A DNA stretch of 53,593 nt from UBA1268 sp965662195 (GTDB taxonomy: Bacteria; Planctomycetota; Planctomycetia; Pirellulales; UBA1268). The stretch lies in assembly GCA_965662195.1 (NCBI GenBank), contig CBFIHA010000018.1, positions 1-53,593 of the forward strand, read 5' to 3'. A program made the position numbers and the translations under genes. Under the pieces are notes generated by a model. It worked only from the letters and a program-made list of their open reading frames with translations. It was not told the DNA's origin and did not search any database. The first letter of the stretch is position 1. Each line of letters begins with the position of its first letter. This document shows positions 9,112 through 17,110 of this stretch, piece by piece.

Positions 9112-9606
9112 ATGAGCAACCTCATCGTCGTCGCCTTTCCGAACCAGGAACTTGCCTTTGAACTGCGAGCCGAGCTGATCAAGCTGCAGCAGGAGTACCT
9201 GATCGACATGGAGGATGTCGTGATCGTCACCAAAGATGCCGACGGTAAGGTCAAGCTGCATCAGCCGGTCAGTCTGACGGCGATGGGCGCAGTGGGAGGC
9301 AGCTTCTGGGGCATGCTGGTGGGCATGCTCTTTCTCAACCCACTGCTCGGCATGGCTGTGGGGGCCGGAGCAGGCGCCCTCTCAGGCAAACTCTCTGATA
9401 TCGGCATCAACGATCAGTTCATGAAGGACTTGGCCGACAACTTCCAGCCGGGCAGCTCGGCAATCTTCGTGCTGGTCAAGAAGGTGACTGCCGACAAGGT
9501 GCTCGACGCGCTCGCCGAGTTCACCGGCAAGGGCACGGTGCTGCAGACGTCACTCACCAAGACCGAAGAAGGCGAACTGCGGAAGCTGATCGAGGGCCAC
9601 GCCTGA
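9112..9606 (+). CDS. DUF1269 family protein with glycine-rich membrane hairpin
   Basis: This 164-residue protein matches the DUF1269 pattern: SNLIVVAFPNQELAFELRAEL at the N-terminus, a central Gly-rich hydrophobic region of two short segments (AVGGSFWGMLVGMLFLNP and LLGMAVGAGAGALSG), then SDIGINDQFMKDL and a C-terminal SSAIFVLV strand. The two halves resemble ferredoxin-like folds flanking a glycine-zipper hairpin. The function is not known; related proteins are induced by stress. I place the start at the ATG 9112 because the family's conserved N-terminus begins there, although only a weak GGA precedes it. Confidence 0.82.
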   Translation: MSNLIVVAFPNQELAFELRAELIKLQQEYLIDMEDVVIVTKDADGKVKLHQPVSLTAMGAVGGSFWGMLVGMLFLNPLLGMAVGAGAGALSGKLSDIGINDQFMKDLADNFQPGSSAIFVLVKKVTADKVLDALAEFTGKGTVLQTSLTKTEEGELRKLIEGHA

Positions 9607-9638
9607 GCCGGACGGCCCGACGAGCTATCGCCACTGCA

Positions 9639-10331
9639 CTACTGCTGCGGCTTGGGCGTCGGCAGCAGTTCGACCGGCTCGTGGGTCACAACCGGTGCCG
9701 CCGCATCAGTCGTTGGCTGGGGTGTCTGCCCAAGCCCAGGAAAAACTGGCCCTTGGTCCACCGTCGCCGGCTCTTCACCAGTCACGAGCACGCTGCGGGT
9801 GCCATCGGGAATGCCACCGGCAGCTGCCGCGACTTGTGGGTCAACGACAGTCTTCGACTGTCCGGCGTTCGTTGCCGGCGGTGGTGTCACAACCCGGGGC
9901 AACTGGCTGCCTGCAAGTTGTTGGGGCTGCTCCGGCGGGGCGGAAAGCCCCTCGGCCCAACGAGCGATTGGTGGCTGGGCACCACGGGGCGTTGCTACCG
10001 CACCACCGCGGGAGAGTTCGGCAATCTCCGCAGGCGTCATGCCCTGCCGCAGCAGCCGCCGGACAACCCCCGGCCGCAGGTTCTGACTGGGAGCCACAAC
10101 TGGTGCCTGCGGCTGAAATCGCTCCAGTCGCATCTCCGTCCGGGCCGCCGCCTGCTCGGCCCGGACCAGCCGCCGCTCGGCAACCCGCTCTGCCCGGGGC
10201 CGGGCCTCGGCCGACGTGGCGAGCACCGCAGCCAGCAGGCACGGCAGTCCAAGCCAACATCCCAGTCTTCGACGATGCTTTTTTTCTGGACAATGGCTGT
10301 TCACTGGATTGGTTCGTTCGACTTGTAACAT
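9639..10331 (-). CDS. Exported proline-rich protein of unknown function
   Basis: This 230-residue protein has a basic N-terminus (KKHRRRLG), a hydrophobic segment (CWLGLPCLLAAVLATSAEA) that looks like a signal peptide, an Arg/Ala-rich helix (residues about 45-70), and a long Pro/Thr/Gln-rich tail ending LLPTPKPQQ. Low-complexity composition prevents family assignment. The ATG at 10331 has GGGAG about 8 bases upstream. A possible short helical motif GMTPAEIAELSRGG near the middle is the only well-structured part. The tail may span the cell envelope or act as a linker; this is a guess. Confidence 0.6.
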   Translation of the reverse strand: MLQVERTNPVNSHCPEKKHRRRLGCWLGLPCLLAAVLATSAEARPRAERVAERRLVRAEQAAARTEMRLERFQPQAPVVAPSQNLRPGVVRRLLRQGMTPAEIAELSRGGAVATPRGAQPPIARWAEGLSAPPEQPQQLAGSQLPRVVTPPPATNAGQSKTVVDPQVAAAAGGIPDGTRSVLVTGEEPATVDQGPVFPGLGQTPQPTTDAAAPVVTHEPVELLPTPKPQQ

Positions 10332-10406
10332 GGCAGTCGTTCTCCCGTGCGTCTGAGCAGAGGTCGGCGGCTCGAATCCCTCAGGAATTGCTCGCTGTCT
10401 CCCAGC

Positions 10407-11135
10407 CTACCGGCCCGACCGCCGCTGCGCAAACAGCCATTCCAGCACGCCGCTGTCACGGTAGGCCGGAGTCCAGGAATCGTGGCCGCCGCCGGGCAGT
10501 TCGCTGTACTTCGGGCTGCCGCCGGCCGCCTCGAGGGCTGCAATCATCGCCCGCGACCGCTCCACCGGCACCACCTGGTCGGCATCGCCGTGAAAGCACC
10601 AGATCGGGAGGCTGGCGAGCCTCGCAGCCTGGGTCTCGTCACCGCCGCCACAGATCGGCACCGCGGCGGCAAATCGCTCGGGCAGCCGCGCGGCCAACTC
10701 CCACGAGCCGTAGCCCCCCATCGACAGCCCGGTGAGATAGATCCGGCTGCTCTCAATCGGCTCTTCCTGGCAGACCGCATCGAGAGCGGCGATCACCGCG
10801 GCCAGATCGGCGGTCGGCTCAGCAGCCAGCGGGCTGCTGGTTTTGTCGGACCAGTTAACGGGCGACCAGAGGTGCTCAGCCCGGCACTGGGGCGCGACGA
10901 CGAAACAAGGAAATTGCTGCCGTAGCGGTGGCTCAGCCAGCCAGGTCGGCAGGTACTTCAGCTGCGCGGTGTTGTCGCTGCCCCGTTCACCCGCCCCATG
11001 CAGGAACAGCACCAGCGGATAGCGTTTGCCCGGCTCGAGCAATGCCGGCCGCAGCAGTCGATAGCGAAACCGGCAGGAATCACTGAGTGGTTCGTCGGGA
11101 ACGGTTACCGATCCTTCGGCGAAGAGTTCGTTCAT
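10407..11135 (-). CDS. Alpha/beta hydrolase (predicted esterase/peptidase-like)
   Basis: This 242-residue alpha/beta hydrolase resembles the phospholipase/carboxylesterase and dienelactone hydrolase group found in PHB-depolymerase-like planctomycete proteins. The oxyanion region is LVLFLHGAGERGSDN, the nucleophile elbow is GLSMGGYG (Ser), the acid is in CFHGDADQVVP and the histidine is in PGGGHDSW. There is no signal peptide from the ATG at 11135, so it is probably cytoplasmic. The frame upstream to 11240 lacks family similarity. It is separated by 75 bp from the exported protein downstream, so they could share a transcript. The substrate is unknown. Confidence 0.85.
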   Translation of the reverse strand: MNELFAEGSVTVPDEPLSDSCRFRYRLLRPALLEPGKRYPLVLFLHGAGERGSDNTAQLKYLPTWLAEPPLRQQFPCFVVAPQCRAEHLWSPVNWSDKTSSPLAAEPTADLAAVIAALDAVCQEEPIESSRIYLTGLSMGGYGSWELAARLPERFAAAVPICGGGDETQAARLASLPIWCFHGDADQVVPVERSRAMIAALEAAGGSPKYSELPGGGHDSWTPAYRDSGVLEWLFAQRRSGR

Positions 11136-11245
11136 GCTAATCTGCGGGTGAGGCGGGCCGCGACTGTTGACAACGCACCTTAGGCATTCCGTATCTGAAA
11201 AACGCTGTTCTCCACCAATGAGACTAACGCACTCCAACACGAAAG

Positions 11246-11644
11246 ATGTTCATGTCTGAGAAAATGCCACTGACAAGCGACGGGGAACCGGGTTGTGCGG
11301 CCGCGCCGACCCGGTACCGTGTTGCCCAACTCGATGCCATCGACGCGGTCCCCTGTCCCTGCGGCCAAACCCGCCGGGCCTTTGTGGCTGACGACAACCC
11401 CGTGGCCACCATCCACATGGTCGATATCTCGGCCGACAGCCGGCCCCACTTTCACAAGAAACTGACCGAAATCTACCTGGTGCTCGAGGGCGAAGGCCAC
11501 ATGGAACTCGATGGCGACATCGTGCCGCTGAAGCCGCTGACCACGGTCCTGATCAAGCCGGGCTGCCGCCATCGGGCAGTCGGCAACTTGCGGATCGTCA
11601 ACATCCCAGTGCCTGCCTTTGACCCCACTGATGAGCACTTTTAA
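11246..11644 (+). CDS. Cupin domain protein
   Basis: This is a 132-residue single-cupin protein. Cupin motif 1 is visible as PHFHKKLTEIYLVLEGEG, giving two His and one Glu metal ligands, and motif 2 as LIKPGCRHRAVG with the third His. Small stand-alone cupins of this type can be dioxygenases, isomerases or metabolite sensors, so no reaction can be named. Two start codons are possible, 11246 and 11252, with GAAAG just ahead of the first. The gene is divergent from the esterase. Confidence 0.8.
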   Translation: MFMSEKMPLTSDGEPGCAAAPTRYRVAQLDAIDAVPCPCGQTRRAFVADDNPVATIHMVDISADSRPHFHKKLTEIYLVLEGEGHMELDGDIVPLKPLTTVLIKPGCRHRAVGNLRIVNIPVPAFDPTDEHF

Positions 11645-11775
11645 ACCCGCTGTTCGCGCGGGTAGGTGCCGATATCGCGATTTTCAGACGGCGACGGTAT
11701 GCTGCGGCTTCGGTGGGCCCCTGCAACGATTCGACAGTCACACCGCAGTTCATGTCATGAAAGGTATGCGTTTTG

Positions 11776-12399
11776 ATGTCCGACACACTCAGTGAGTTCG
11801 AGGGTTGCACCCTCCTGGCCCGTCTGTTCCGCCGCCGTGGCTATGCGATTGAACGCAACATCATGTTCCGCGAATACGGCGTCGAGTTCCACATCGACGG
11901 CTGGGACCGCAAGGCCCGAGTCGGCTTTGAGTTTCTCACCAGTGAGGACGATGACCACGACGACCTGACGCTCGAGGAATACAACGCCCTCACCGATGCC
12001 CAGCAGCGGGGCGAACTGTCGCTGTTCATCATCGACGAGGTCGAGCCGCTCTCGGCAGCCGAACTGTTGGCCGAGGCCAATGACTTTCTTGACGAGGTCG
12101 AGGCCGGCCGCCGCCAGACGCCCACCCGCAAGCGAGCCCCGAAAAAAGCAGCCCGCAAAAAGGCCGCCAAGAAAACCGCAAAAAGAACTTCCGCAAAGAA
12201 GGCTCCCGCAAAGAAGGCGCCCGCAAAGAAGGCTCCCGCAAAGAAGGCTCCCGCAAAGAAGGCTGCGAAGAAAGCGGCCGCGAAGCATGCTGCCAAAAAA
12301 CAAACTGGCGGAAAAAAGTCTGTGGCGAAAAAGGTGCCGAAGAAAGCTGCCAAGAAGTCCGCCAAGAAAAAGGCCGTCAAGAAAGCCCGCCGCCGCTAA
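11776..12399 (+). CDS. Protein with compact N-terminal domain and histone H1-like Lys/Ala tail
   Basis: The 207-residue product has two unlike halves. Residues 1-112 form an acidic mixed alpha/beta domain (FEGCTLLARLFRRRGYAIERN, then YGVEFHIDGWDRKARVGFEF, then an acidic SEDDDHDDLTLEEYN). Residues 113-207 are almost only Lys, Ala, Pro and Arg, with AKKAP units repeated like eukaryotic histone H1 tails and bacterial Hc1/AlgP-type proteins. The tail should bind DNA or another polyanion without sequence specificity. The first half vaguely recalls restriction-endonuclease-like folds (an E/D-x-D then F-E-F spacing), which is speculation. AAAGG precedes the ATG at 11776. No partner gene is adjacent. 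I do not recognise the N-terminal domain. Confidence 0.8.
   Translation: MSDTLSEFEGCTLLARLFRRRGYAIERNIMFREYGVEFHIDGWDRKARVGFEFLTSEDDDHDDLTLEEYNALTDAQQRGELSLFIIDEVEPLSAAELLAEANDFLDEVEAGRRQTPTRKRAPKKAARKKAAKKTAKRTSAKKAPAKKAPAKKAPAKKAPAKKAAKKAAAKHAAKKQTGGKKSVAKKVPKKAAKKSAKKKAVKKARRR
12195..12264 (+). repeat. 15-bp tandem repeat encoding Lys-Lys-Ala-Pro-Ala
   Basis: Four copies of a 15-bp unit (AAAGAAGGCTCCCGC, one copy with a single base change) run head to tail from 12195 to 12254, followed by a partial fifth copy. They encode the AKKAP units of the basic tail. Near-identity at the DNA level, including third positions, indicates recent slippage or recombination expansion rather than selection on the protein alone. 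Confidence 0.85.
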
Positions 12400-12504
12400 T
12401 CGCCGAACGGCTGCTGCACGACGTGGCGGGTGTCCCCTAAACCACAAAATCGCGGTGCCATTGGCAAAGGTGACCAGATCGAGGTGTCTCTCAAAACCAG
12501 CACC

Positions 12505-12717
12505 CTATCCATCGACACGACGCCAAAGTTGGGCGTCACCGATCGCTAATGTTGGGGCTTGGGCCACTTCTGCCAGCCGACGGGACGCTTCTTCGAGAAT
12601 GTCCTCCGGCACGACGATTGGTTCGGAAGAGTTGGCGATGTCATCCCACAACGCCGTGACGATTCTGAGCTTCTCGGTCGTGGAGAGATCGGCCAACCCA
12701 GTCATGTCGATGCTCAT
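12505..12717 (-). CDS. Orphan addiction-module antitoxin (PF09720-like)
   Basis: This 70-residue protein matches the short 'putative addiction module component' antitoxin family: LSTTEKLRIVTALWDDIANS at the N-terminus, then PEDILEEASRRLAEVAQAP and a C-terminal AQLWRRVDG. Such proteins normally precede a ParE/RelE toxin gene. Downstream only 105 bp remain before the converging H1-tailed gene, too little for a toxin, so it is an orphan. A short downstream translation (LVLRDTSIW) faintly recalls the start of a PIN toxin but stops at once. The ATG at 12717 sits close to a strong promoter and dyad described separately. Confidence 0.72.
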   Translation of the reverse strand: MSIDMTGLADLSTTEKLRIVTALWDDIANSSEPIVVPEDILEEASRRLAEVAQAPTLAIGDAQLWRRVDG

Positions 12718-12729
12718 AGGGCCTCATTG

Positions 12730-12772
12730 GTGAATTTTTGTTCACGATACGATCACGCCGGAGACGCGTCAA
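12730..12772 (-). promoter_or_regulatory. Sigma70-like promoter with operator dyad for the antitoxin gene
   Basis: On the minus strand TTGACG (12767-12772) and TATCGT (12744-12749) are separated by exactly 17 bp. The inverted repeat GTGAA-N6-TTCAC (12730-12745) overlaps the downstream edge of the -10 element and the expected start site. It lies 12 bp upstream of the antitoxin start codon. This is the layout expected of an autoregulated toxin-antitoxin operon; that the antitoxin binds it is inference. Confidence 0.6.
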
Positions 12773-12891
12773 CCACGCCGGCGATTTGCCGCGCGAGCCT
12801 CCCTTCAAATGGGCAAGGTGTATCGGTTGCCAATGAACGGCAGTTGTGGTGACGTGGTATTCGGCGTGTACCAACTCCTGGTCAGCCAGGC

Positions 12892-14355
12892 CTACGCGAT
12901 CTCACCAAAGCAGAGGTACTTCAGTTCCTGGTACTCATCGAGGCCGTACCGGCCTCCTTCGCGGCCCAGCCCCGAGGATTTCACGCCGCCAAAGGGGGCG
13001 ACCTCGGTCGAGAGGATGCCGGTGTTGATGCCAACCATGCCGCACTCGAGCGCTTCGGCCACCCGGAAGCAGCGGCCAACGTCGCGGCTGTAGAAGTATG
13101 AGGCCAAGCCAAACTCGGTGGCATTGGCCAGCTCCAGCACCTCGGCCTCGGTCTCAAAGCGAAACACCGCTGCCACCGGCCCGAAAATCTCCTCCCCTGC
13201 CAGCCGCATGGCCGGGGTGGCCCCGGTGATCACCGTCGGCTCGAAGAAGGTGCCGCCCAGGCTGTGGGGGCTTCCGCCAAGGACCGGCCGGCCGCCTGCG
13301 GTAACTGCATCGGTCACCAGGCCCGTCACCTTCTCGACGGCCCGGTTATCGATCAGCGGCCCGACCGCCACCCCGTCCTCACCCCCGGGACCAACCTTTA
13401 GCTGGGCGACCGCAGCAGCAAACCTCTCCACGAAGGCGTCATGCACCCCCGCCTGCACAAACAGCCGGTTGGCACAGACGCAGGTCTGGCCGGTGTTGCG
13501 AAACTTGGCGGCAAGGGCGCCTGCCACAGCGGCATCGAGGTCGGCATCGTCAAAGACGATGAAGGACGCGTTGCCGCCGAGTTCGAGTGAGACCTTCTTC
13601 ACCGTGCCGGCCGCCTGCCGGGCCAGGGCCACGCCGGCGGCGGTCGAGCCGGTAAACGACAATGCTCGCACGGTGGGGCTTTCACAGATCGCTGTGCCGA
13701 TCTGCCGTGATGACTCGATGCTGCTGGTGACGACGTTGAGCACGCCCGGCGGCAGGCCGGCCTGTTCGGCGAGGGCTGCCAGGGCAAGTGCCGTCAGCGG
13801 GGTCTGGGGGGCGGGCTTGACCACCATGGTGCAGCCGGCGGCGAGGGCCGCCGCGGCCTTTCTCAGAATCATCGCAGCCGGAAAGTTCCAGGGGGTGATC
13901 GCGGCTGCGACGCCGATCGGCTGGCGAATGACGAGCAGCCGCTTGTCGGCCTGGTGCGGCGGAATTACCTCGCCGTAGGCCCGCCTGGCCTCTTCGCCAT
14001 ACCACTCCAGGAAGGCCGCGGCATAGCCGACCTCGCCACGGGCCTCGGCCAGCGGCTTGCCTGATTCGGCCGTGATGATCGCCGCCAGGTCAGCCGTGGC
14101 AGCCGTCACCGCCTCAAACCAGCAGCGCAGGAGCTGCCCCCGAGCCTTGGCCGGCCGCTGCCGCCAGCCGGGCAGGGCGGTCGCCGCCGCTTCGATGGCA
14201 TGGCCGGTCTCGACCGCCCCCATCTCGGGCACGCTACCGATCGACCGGCCGGTGGCCGGATCGACCACCTCCAGCCGTTGCCCCGACTCCGCCTCGCACC
14301 AGTTACCGCCAATCAGGGCCCGGGACCGCCAAAGTTCGGACGAAACCTGCTGCAT
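12892..14355 (-). CDS. gabD: NAD(P)-dependent succinate-semialdehyde dehydrogenase-like aldehyde dehydrogenase
   Basis: This 487-residue aldehyde dehydrogenase has the general base Glu258 in SLELGGN and the nucleophile Cys292 in NTGQTCVCANR; the 34-residue spacing is the standard one for the superfamily. The cofactor site TPWNFPAAMILRK and FTGSTAAGV are present, and the C-terminal EGGRYGLDEYQELKY is typical of the GabD/SSADH group. It should oxidise succinate semialdehyde or a similar short semialdehyde to the acid. The ATG at 14355 begins the family's usual N-terminus (ALIGGNWCEAESGQ). It is divergent from the cardiolipin synthase gene and seems monocistronic. Assignment to GabD rather than another medium-chain dehydrogenase is likely but not certain. 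Confidence 0.85.
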   Translation of the reverse strand: MQQVSSELWRSRALIGGNWCEAESGQRLEVVDPATGRSIGSVPEMGAVETGHAIEAAATALPGWRQRPAKARGQLLRCWFEAVTAATADLAAIITAESGKPLAEARGEVGYAAAFLEWYGEEARRAYGEVIPPHQADKRLLVIRQPIGVAAAITPWNFPAAMILRKAAAALAAGCTMVVKPAPQTPLTALALAALAEQAGLPPGVLNVVTSSIESSRQIGTAICESPTVRALSFTGSTAAGVALARQAAGTVKKVSLELGGNASFIVFDDADLDAAVAGALAAKFRNTGQTCVCANRLFVQAGVHDAFVERFAAAVAQLKVGPGGEDGVAVGPLIDNRAVEKVTGLVTDAVTAGGRPVLGGSPHSLGGTFFEPTVITGATPAMRLAGEEIFGPVAAVFRFETEAEVLELANATEFGLASYFYSRDVGRCFRVAEALECGMVGINTGILSTEVAPFGGVKSSGLGREGGRYGLDEYQELKYLCFGEIA

Positions 14356-14453
14356 GCTGAGACCTCTTGGTTGTGCCTTCGCAAGGCTGAATCAGAACAC
14401 CGATTTTCGAAGTATATTGATTCTGCAATTTACCTGGCTCGGGGCTTGGGCTG

Positions 14454-15947
14454 ATGGCGGAACTTCTCGAAACAGCGTGGCGGTGGTGGCTGGTGCTCTG
14501 GCCGCACGTACTGGCCACGTCGATCATCGGCGTCAATCTGGCGGCCTCGCTGCATGCCCTGCTGACCAAGCGGGACACCCGCAGCACGATCGGCTGGGTC
14601 GGACTGATCTGGCTCTCCCCCGGCTTTGGGGCAATCGCCTACACCGTCTTTGGCGTCAACCGCATCCGCCGGAAGGCCTCGAAGCTGCGGGCAGGGCAGC
14701 GGGAGGTAATCCACCGGCTGGAGGCGGCGGTACCCTCTGCCGAACGGCTCGACGACATCGGGCCGGCCGACGCCCCGCTGCGCTCGCTGGCTACCCTGGT
14801 AGGCGAGGTGACCGAGCGGCCACTGCTCGACGGCAACACGGTCGAGCCGCTCGCTGGCGGTGACGCCGCCTATCCCCAGATGCTGGCAGCCATCGAGGCC
14901 GCCACGCGAAGCATCGGACTGGCCAGCTACATCTTCGACAACGACCCCACGGGCAAGCTCTTCATCGACGCCCTCGGCCGGGCGGTCGATCGGGGCGTCG
15001 AGGTGCGGGTGCTCGTTGACGGCATCGGCTCGCGGTATAGCTTTCCCACCAGCGTCGGTCTGCTCGAGCAGCGGGGGGTCCCGGTCTCACGATTTCTGCC
15101 GACCACCGTACCGCTCTATTTCCCGTACGCCAACCTCCGCAACCACCGCAAAATTCTGGTGGTCGACGGCAGGCTCGGCTTCACCGGTGGACTCAACATC
15201 CGCCACGGCTGCTGGCTGTCAAAAAACCCGCCCCATCCGGTCCGGGACATGCACTTCCGGCTGACCGGACCGGTGGTCACCCAGCTGCTTGAAGTCTTCG
15301 CCGAGGACTGGGCCTTCGCCACCGACGAACGCCTTGATGAAACGCGGCACGCCGACGGCAGCTATCCCTGGGCGCCCGATCTGGGCTTCACTGGCGCAAG
15401 CCTCGCCCGGGGGGTGCGGTATGGCCCCGACGACACCGATGTGGGCCGGATCAAACTGGTGCTGATCGCTGCCCTCGCCTCGGCCCGGAAGTCGGTGCGG
15501 ATCATGACACCCTACTTCCTGCCGGACGATGCCATCTGCCAGGCTCTCGGGGTAGCGGCGCTCCGCGGCGTCTCGGTCGATATCGTGCTGCCGCAGCAGA
15601 ATAATCTGGCCCTGGTCGGCTGGGCCTCTGAGGCACTGCTCTGGCAGGTGCTCACCCGCGGCTGCAACGTCTGGATGTCACCGCCGCCATTCGACCACAC
15701 CAAGGTGATGGTGGTCGATTCAGCCTGGAGCCTGTTCGGCAGTGGCAACTGGGACGAGCGGAGCATGCGGCTGAACTTCGAGTTCAACGTCGAAAGCTAC
15801 GACCGACAGCTGGCAACTGCCCTCGATCAGCACGTCAGGGAAATCATCGGCCGCTCGACCCGTCGCAGCCTCGCCGAAGTCGATGGCCGCTCACTGCCGG
15901 TCCGCATCCGCGACGGTGTCGCCCGGCTGTTTGCTCCGTATCTGTGA
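14454..15947 (+). CDS. cls: Cardiolipin synthase (phospholipase D superfamily)
   Basis: This 497-residue protein begins with two membrane helices (WWLVLWPHVLATSIIGVNLAA and TIGWVGLIWLSPGFGAIAY, the PLDc_N region) followed by two HKD catalytic motifs: His231-Lys233-Asp238 in NHRKILVVDG and His415-Lys417-Asp422 in DHTKVMVVDS. This is the layout of bacterial ClsA/Cls enzymes that condense two phosphatidylglycerol molecules (or PG and PE) into cardiolipin at the inner membrane. The ATG at 14454 gives the full family length. It converges with the exported unknown gene at 15960, leaving 12 bp between stops. Confidence 0.9.
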   Translation: MAELLETAWRWWLVLWPHVLATSIIGVNLAASLHALLTKRDTRSTIGWVGLIWLSPGFGAIAYTVFGVNRIRRKASKLRAGQREVIHRLEAAVPSAERLDDIGPADAPLRSLATLVGEVTERPLLDGNTVEPLAGGDAAYPQMLAAIEAATRSIGLASYIFDNDPTGKLFIDALGRAVDRGVEVRVLVDGIGSRYSFPTSVGLLEQRGVPVSRFLPTTVPLYFPYANLRNHRKILVVDGRLGFTGGLNIRHGCWLSKNPPHPVRDMHFRLTGPVVTQLLEVFAEDWAFATDERLDETRHADGSYPWAPDLGFTGASLARGVRYGPDDTDVGRIKLVLIAALASARKSVRIMTPYFLPDDAICQALGVAALRGVSVDIVLPQQNNLALVGWASEALLWQVLTRGCNVWMSPPPFDHTKVMVVDSAWSLFGSGNWDERSMRLNFEFNVESYDRQLATALDQHVREIIGRSTRRSLAEVDGRSLPVRIRDGVARLFAPYL

Positions 15948-15959
15948 CAAGGCCTTTGC

Positions 15960-17006
15960 TCAGCCGGCCTTCGCTGCGGCGTCGGTTGCGGCCTCGATCT
16001 TCTGTTTGATGAACCGTTCGGCCACGTCGCTGCCGACGCGGATCACCCACCAGTCGCCGACCAGTTCGGGCGTGATCCCCCGCGCAGTTGCCTCATCGGT
16101 CGGCACGACCATTTCACGGAACCGGTCGAGGGCCCGGTGGGTGGCGTCCCAGAGGCTGATGATCTGGCCGGTCACCGAGGCCCGCGGCTCACCCTGCACC
16201 CAGAGTTCGATTGGCGCCCGCAATTGCTTCGACTCTTCCGGCAGATCGCCCCCCGCCTGATCAATGTGCATCGAACGGGCCTCAATCCAGCGGGCCGCAT
16301 TGCTGAAGTGCCGACGGCGACCGGGCCCCGGGTGAGTTAGCAGGGCCACCGTCTCTTTCCAGGGCAGGTTGGCGTTCAAGTCGGCCACGAGTTTGTCGGT
16401 CTGCTTGCCGAACTCTGCCAGCACTGTCCGCTTTGCATCCTCGCGGGCAATCCGGTCGGCCGTCGGCCGCTGCCGCTCGACCTGGGGCCGGGCGACGACC
16501 CGCGTGATGCAGCCCCGCAGCCCCGACGGCGTGCCGATGCCCGCGACTGTCGAGTGATAGCTGCAGTCGATCGTCCGCTCGCCCTTCCGAAAATCAAGCC
16601 CGTCAAAGCTGATCTCACGGCGGACGTCAAACTCAGCCAGGCCGGTGCTGTAAACCCTGACGTCTTTCTTTGTTGCCACCGTATTGGTTCGGGTGCTTCC
16701 CTTGAAGTGCAGCACCAACACCGGCTGCGTGTCGGCTGGCTGCTTGGCCATCATCGGCTTGCCGTTGGTCACCGCCGTACCCGTGACGTGGGCACCGAAC
16801 AGGCAGCGATCCACCGGGGTCTGCCGGTCAACCACCGCCGGCGTATGCTGGCGGATGAATTCCTTGGAAATCCTCAGCACGAGGGTCCGGTTTTTGAGGA
16901 GGTCGGTCGGGGGCACAGGATCGGCCGACGGGGTGTCGGCGGCAGCGAGACCGGCCACCAGCACAATGACGGCGGCCCCCAAAAGCGGAACGGTGCGGGC
17001 GGGCAT
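15960..17006 (-). CDS. Exported protein of unknown function
   Basis: The 348-residue product has a clear signal peptide (PARTVPLLGAAVIVLVAGLAAAD) and a soluble, beta-rich body with VLRISKEFIRQHTPAVVDRQTPVD near the start, a feature I have seen in planctomycete proteins annotated only as hypothetical. There are no membrane helices after the signal. The ATG at 17006 has AAGGAG about 7 bases upstream; the longer frame to 17036 is less likely. The family is not recognised. It lies on the same strand as mqnB-mqnD but about 100 bp after them. Confidence 0.7.
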   Translation of the reverse strand: MPARTVPLLGAAVIVLVAGLAAADTPSADPVPPTDLLKNRTLVLRISKEFIRQHTPAVVDRQTPVDRCLFGAHVTGTAVTNGKPMMAKQPADTQPVLVLHFKGSTRTNTVATKKDVRVYSTGLAEFDVRREISFDGLDFRKGERTIDCSYHSTVAGIGTPSGLRGCITRVVARPQVERQRPTADRIAREDAKRTVLAEFGKQTDKLVADLNANLPWKETVALLTHPGPGRRRHFSNAARWIEARSMHIDQAGGDLPEESKQLRAPIELWVQGEPRASVTGQIISLWDATHRALDRFREMVVPTDEATARGITPELVGDWWVIRVGSDVAERFIKQKIEAATDAAAKAG

Positions 17007-17110
17007 GGCTGACTCCTTGCGCGAGATTTCTGGCAACCGTAATTCAGTGTCAGCCAGAGTGCAAATTCAGAGCGGCGAGCCCCTCGAACCGCTGCCATCA
17101 AGCGTTATCG

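Noticed and set aside
9695..10735. 346-residue plus-strand frame opposite the Pro-rich protein and esterase
   Set aside because: Low-complexity Arg/Pro/Ala product; the esterase motifs on the other strand are decisive.
11841..12380. Phe/Ala-rich minus-strand frame opposite the H1-like gene
   Set aside because: It is the antisense of Lys/Ala repeats (AAG read as CTT), giving an artificial FFAGAFF pattern, not a membrane protein.
12400..12504. PIN-domain toxin after the antitoxin
   Set aside because: Only a few residues (LVLRDTSIW) resemble a PIN start; the frame stops soon and lacks the acidic residues of the active site.
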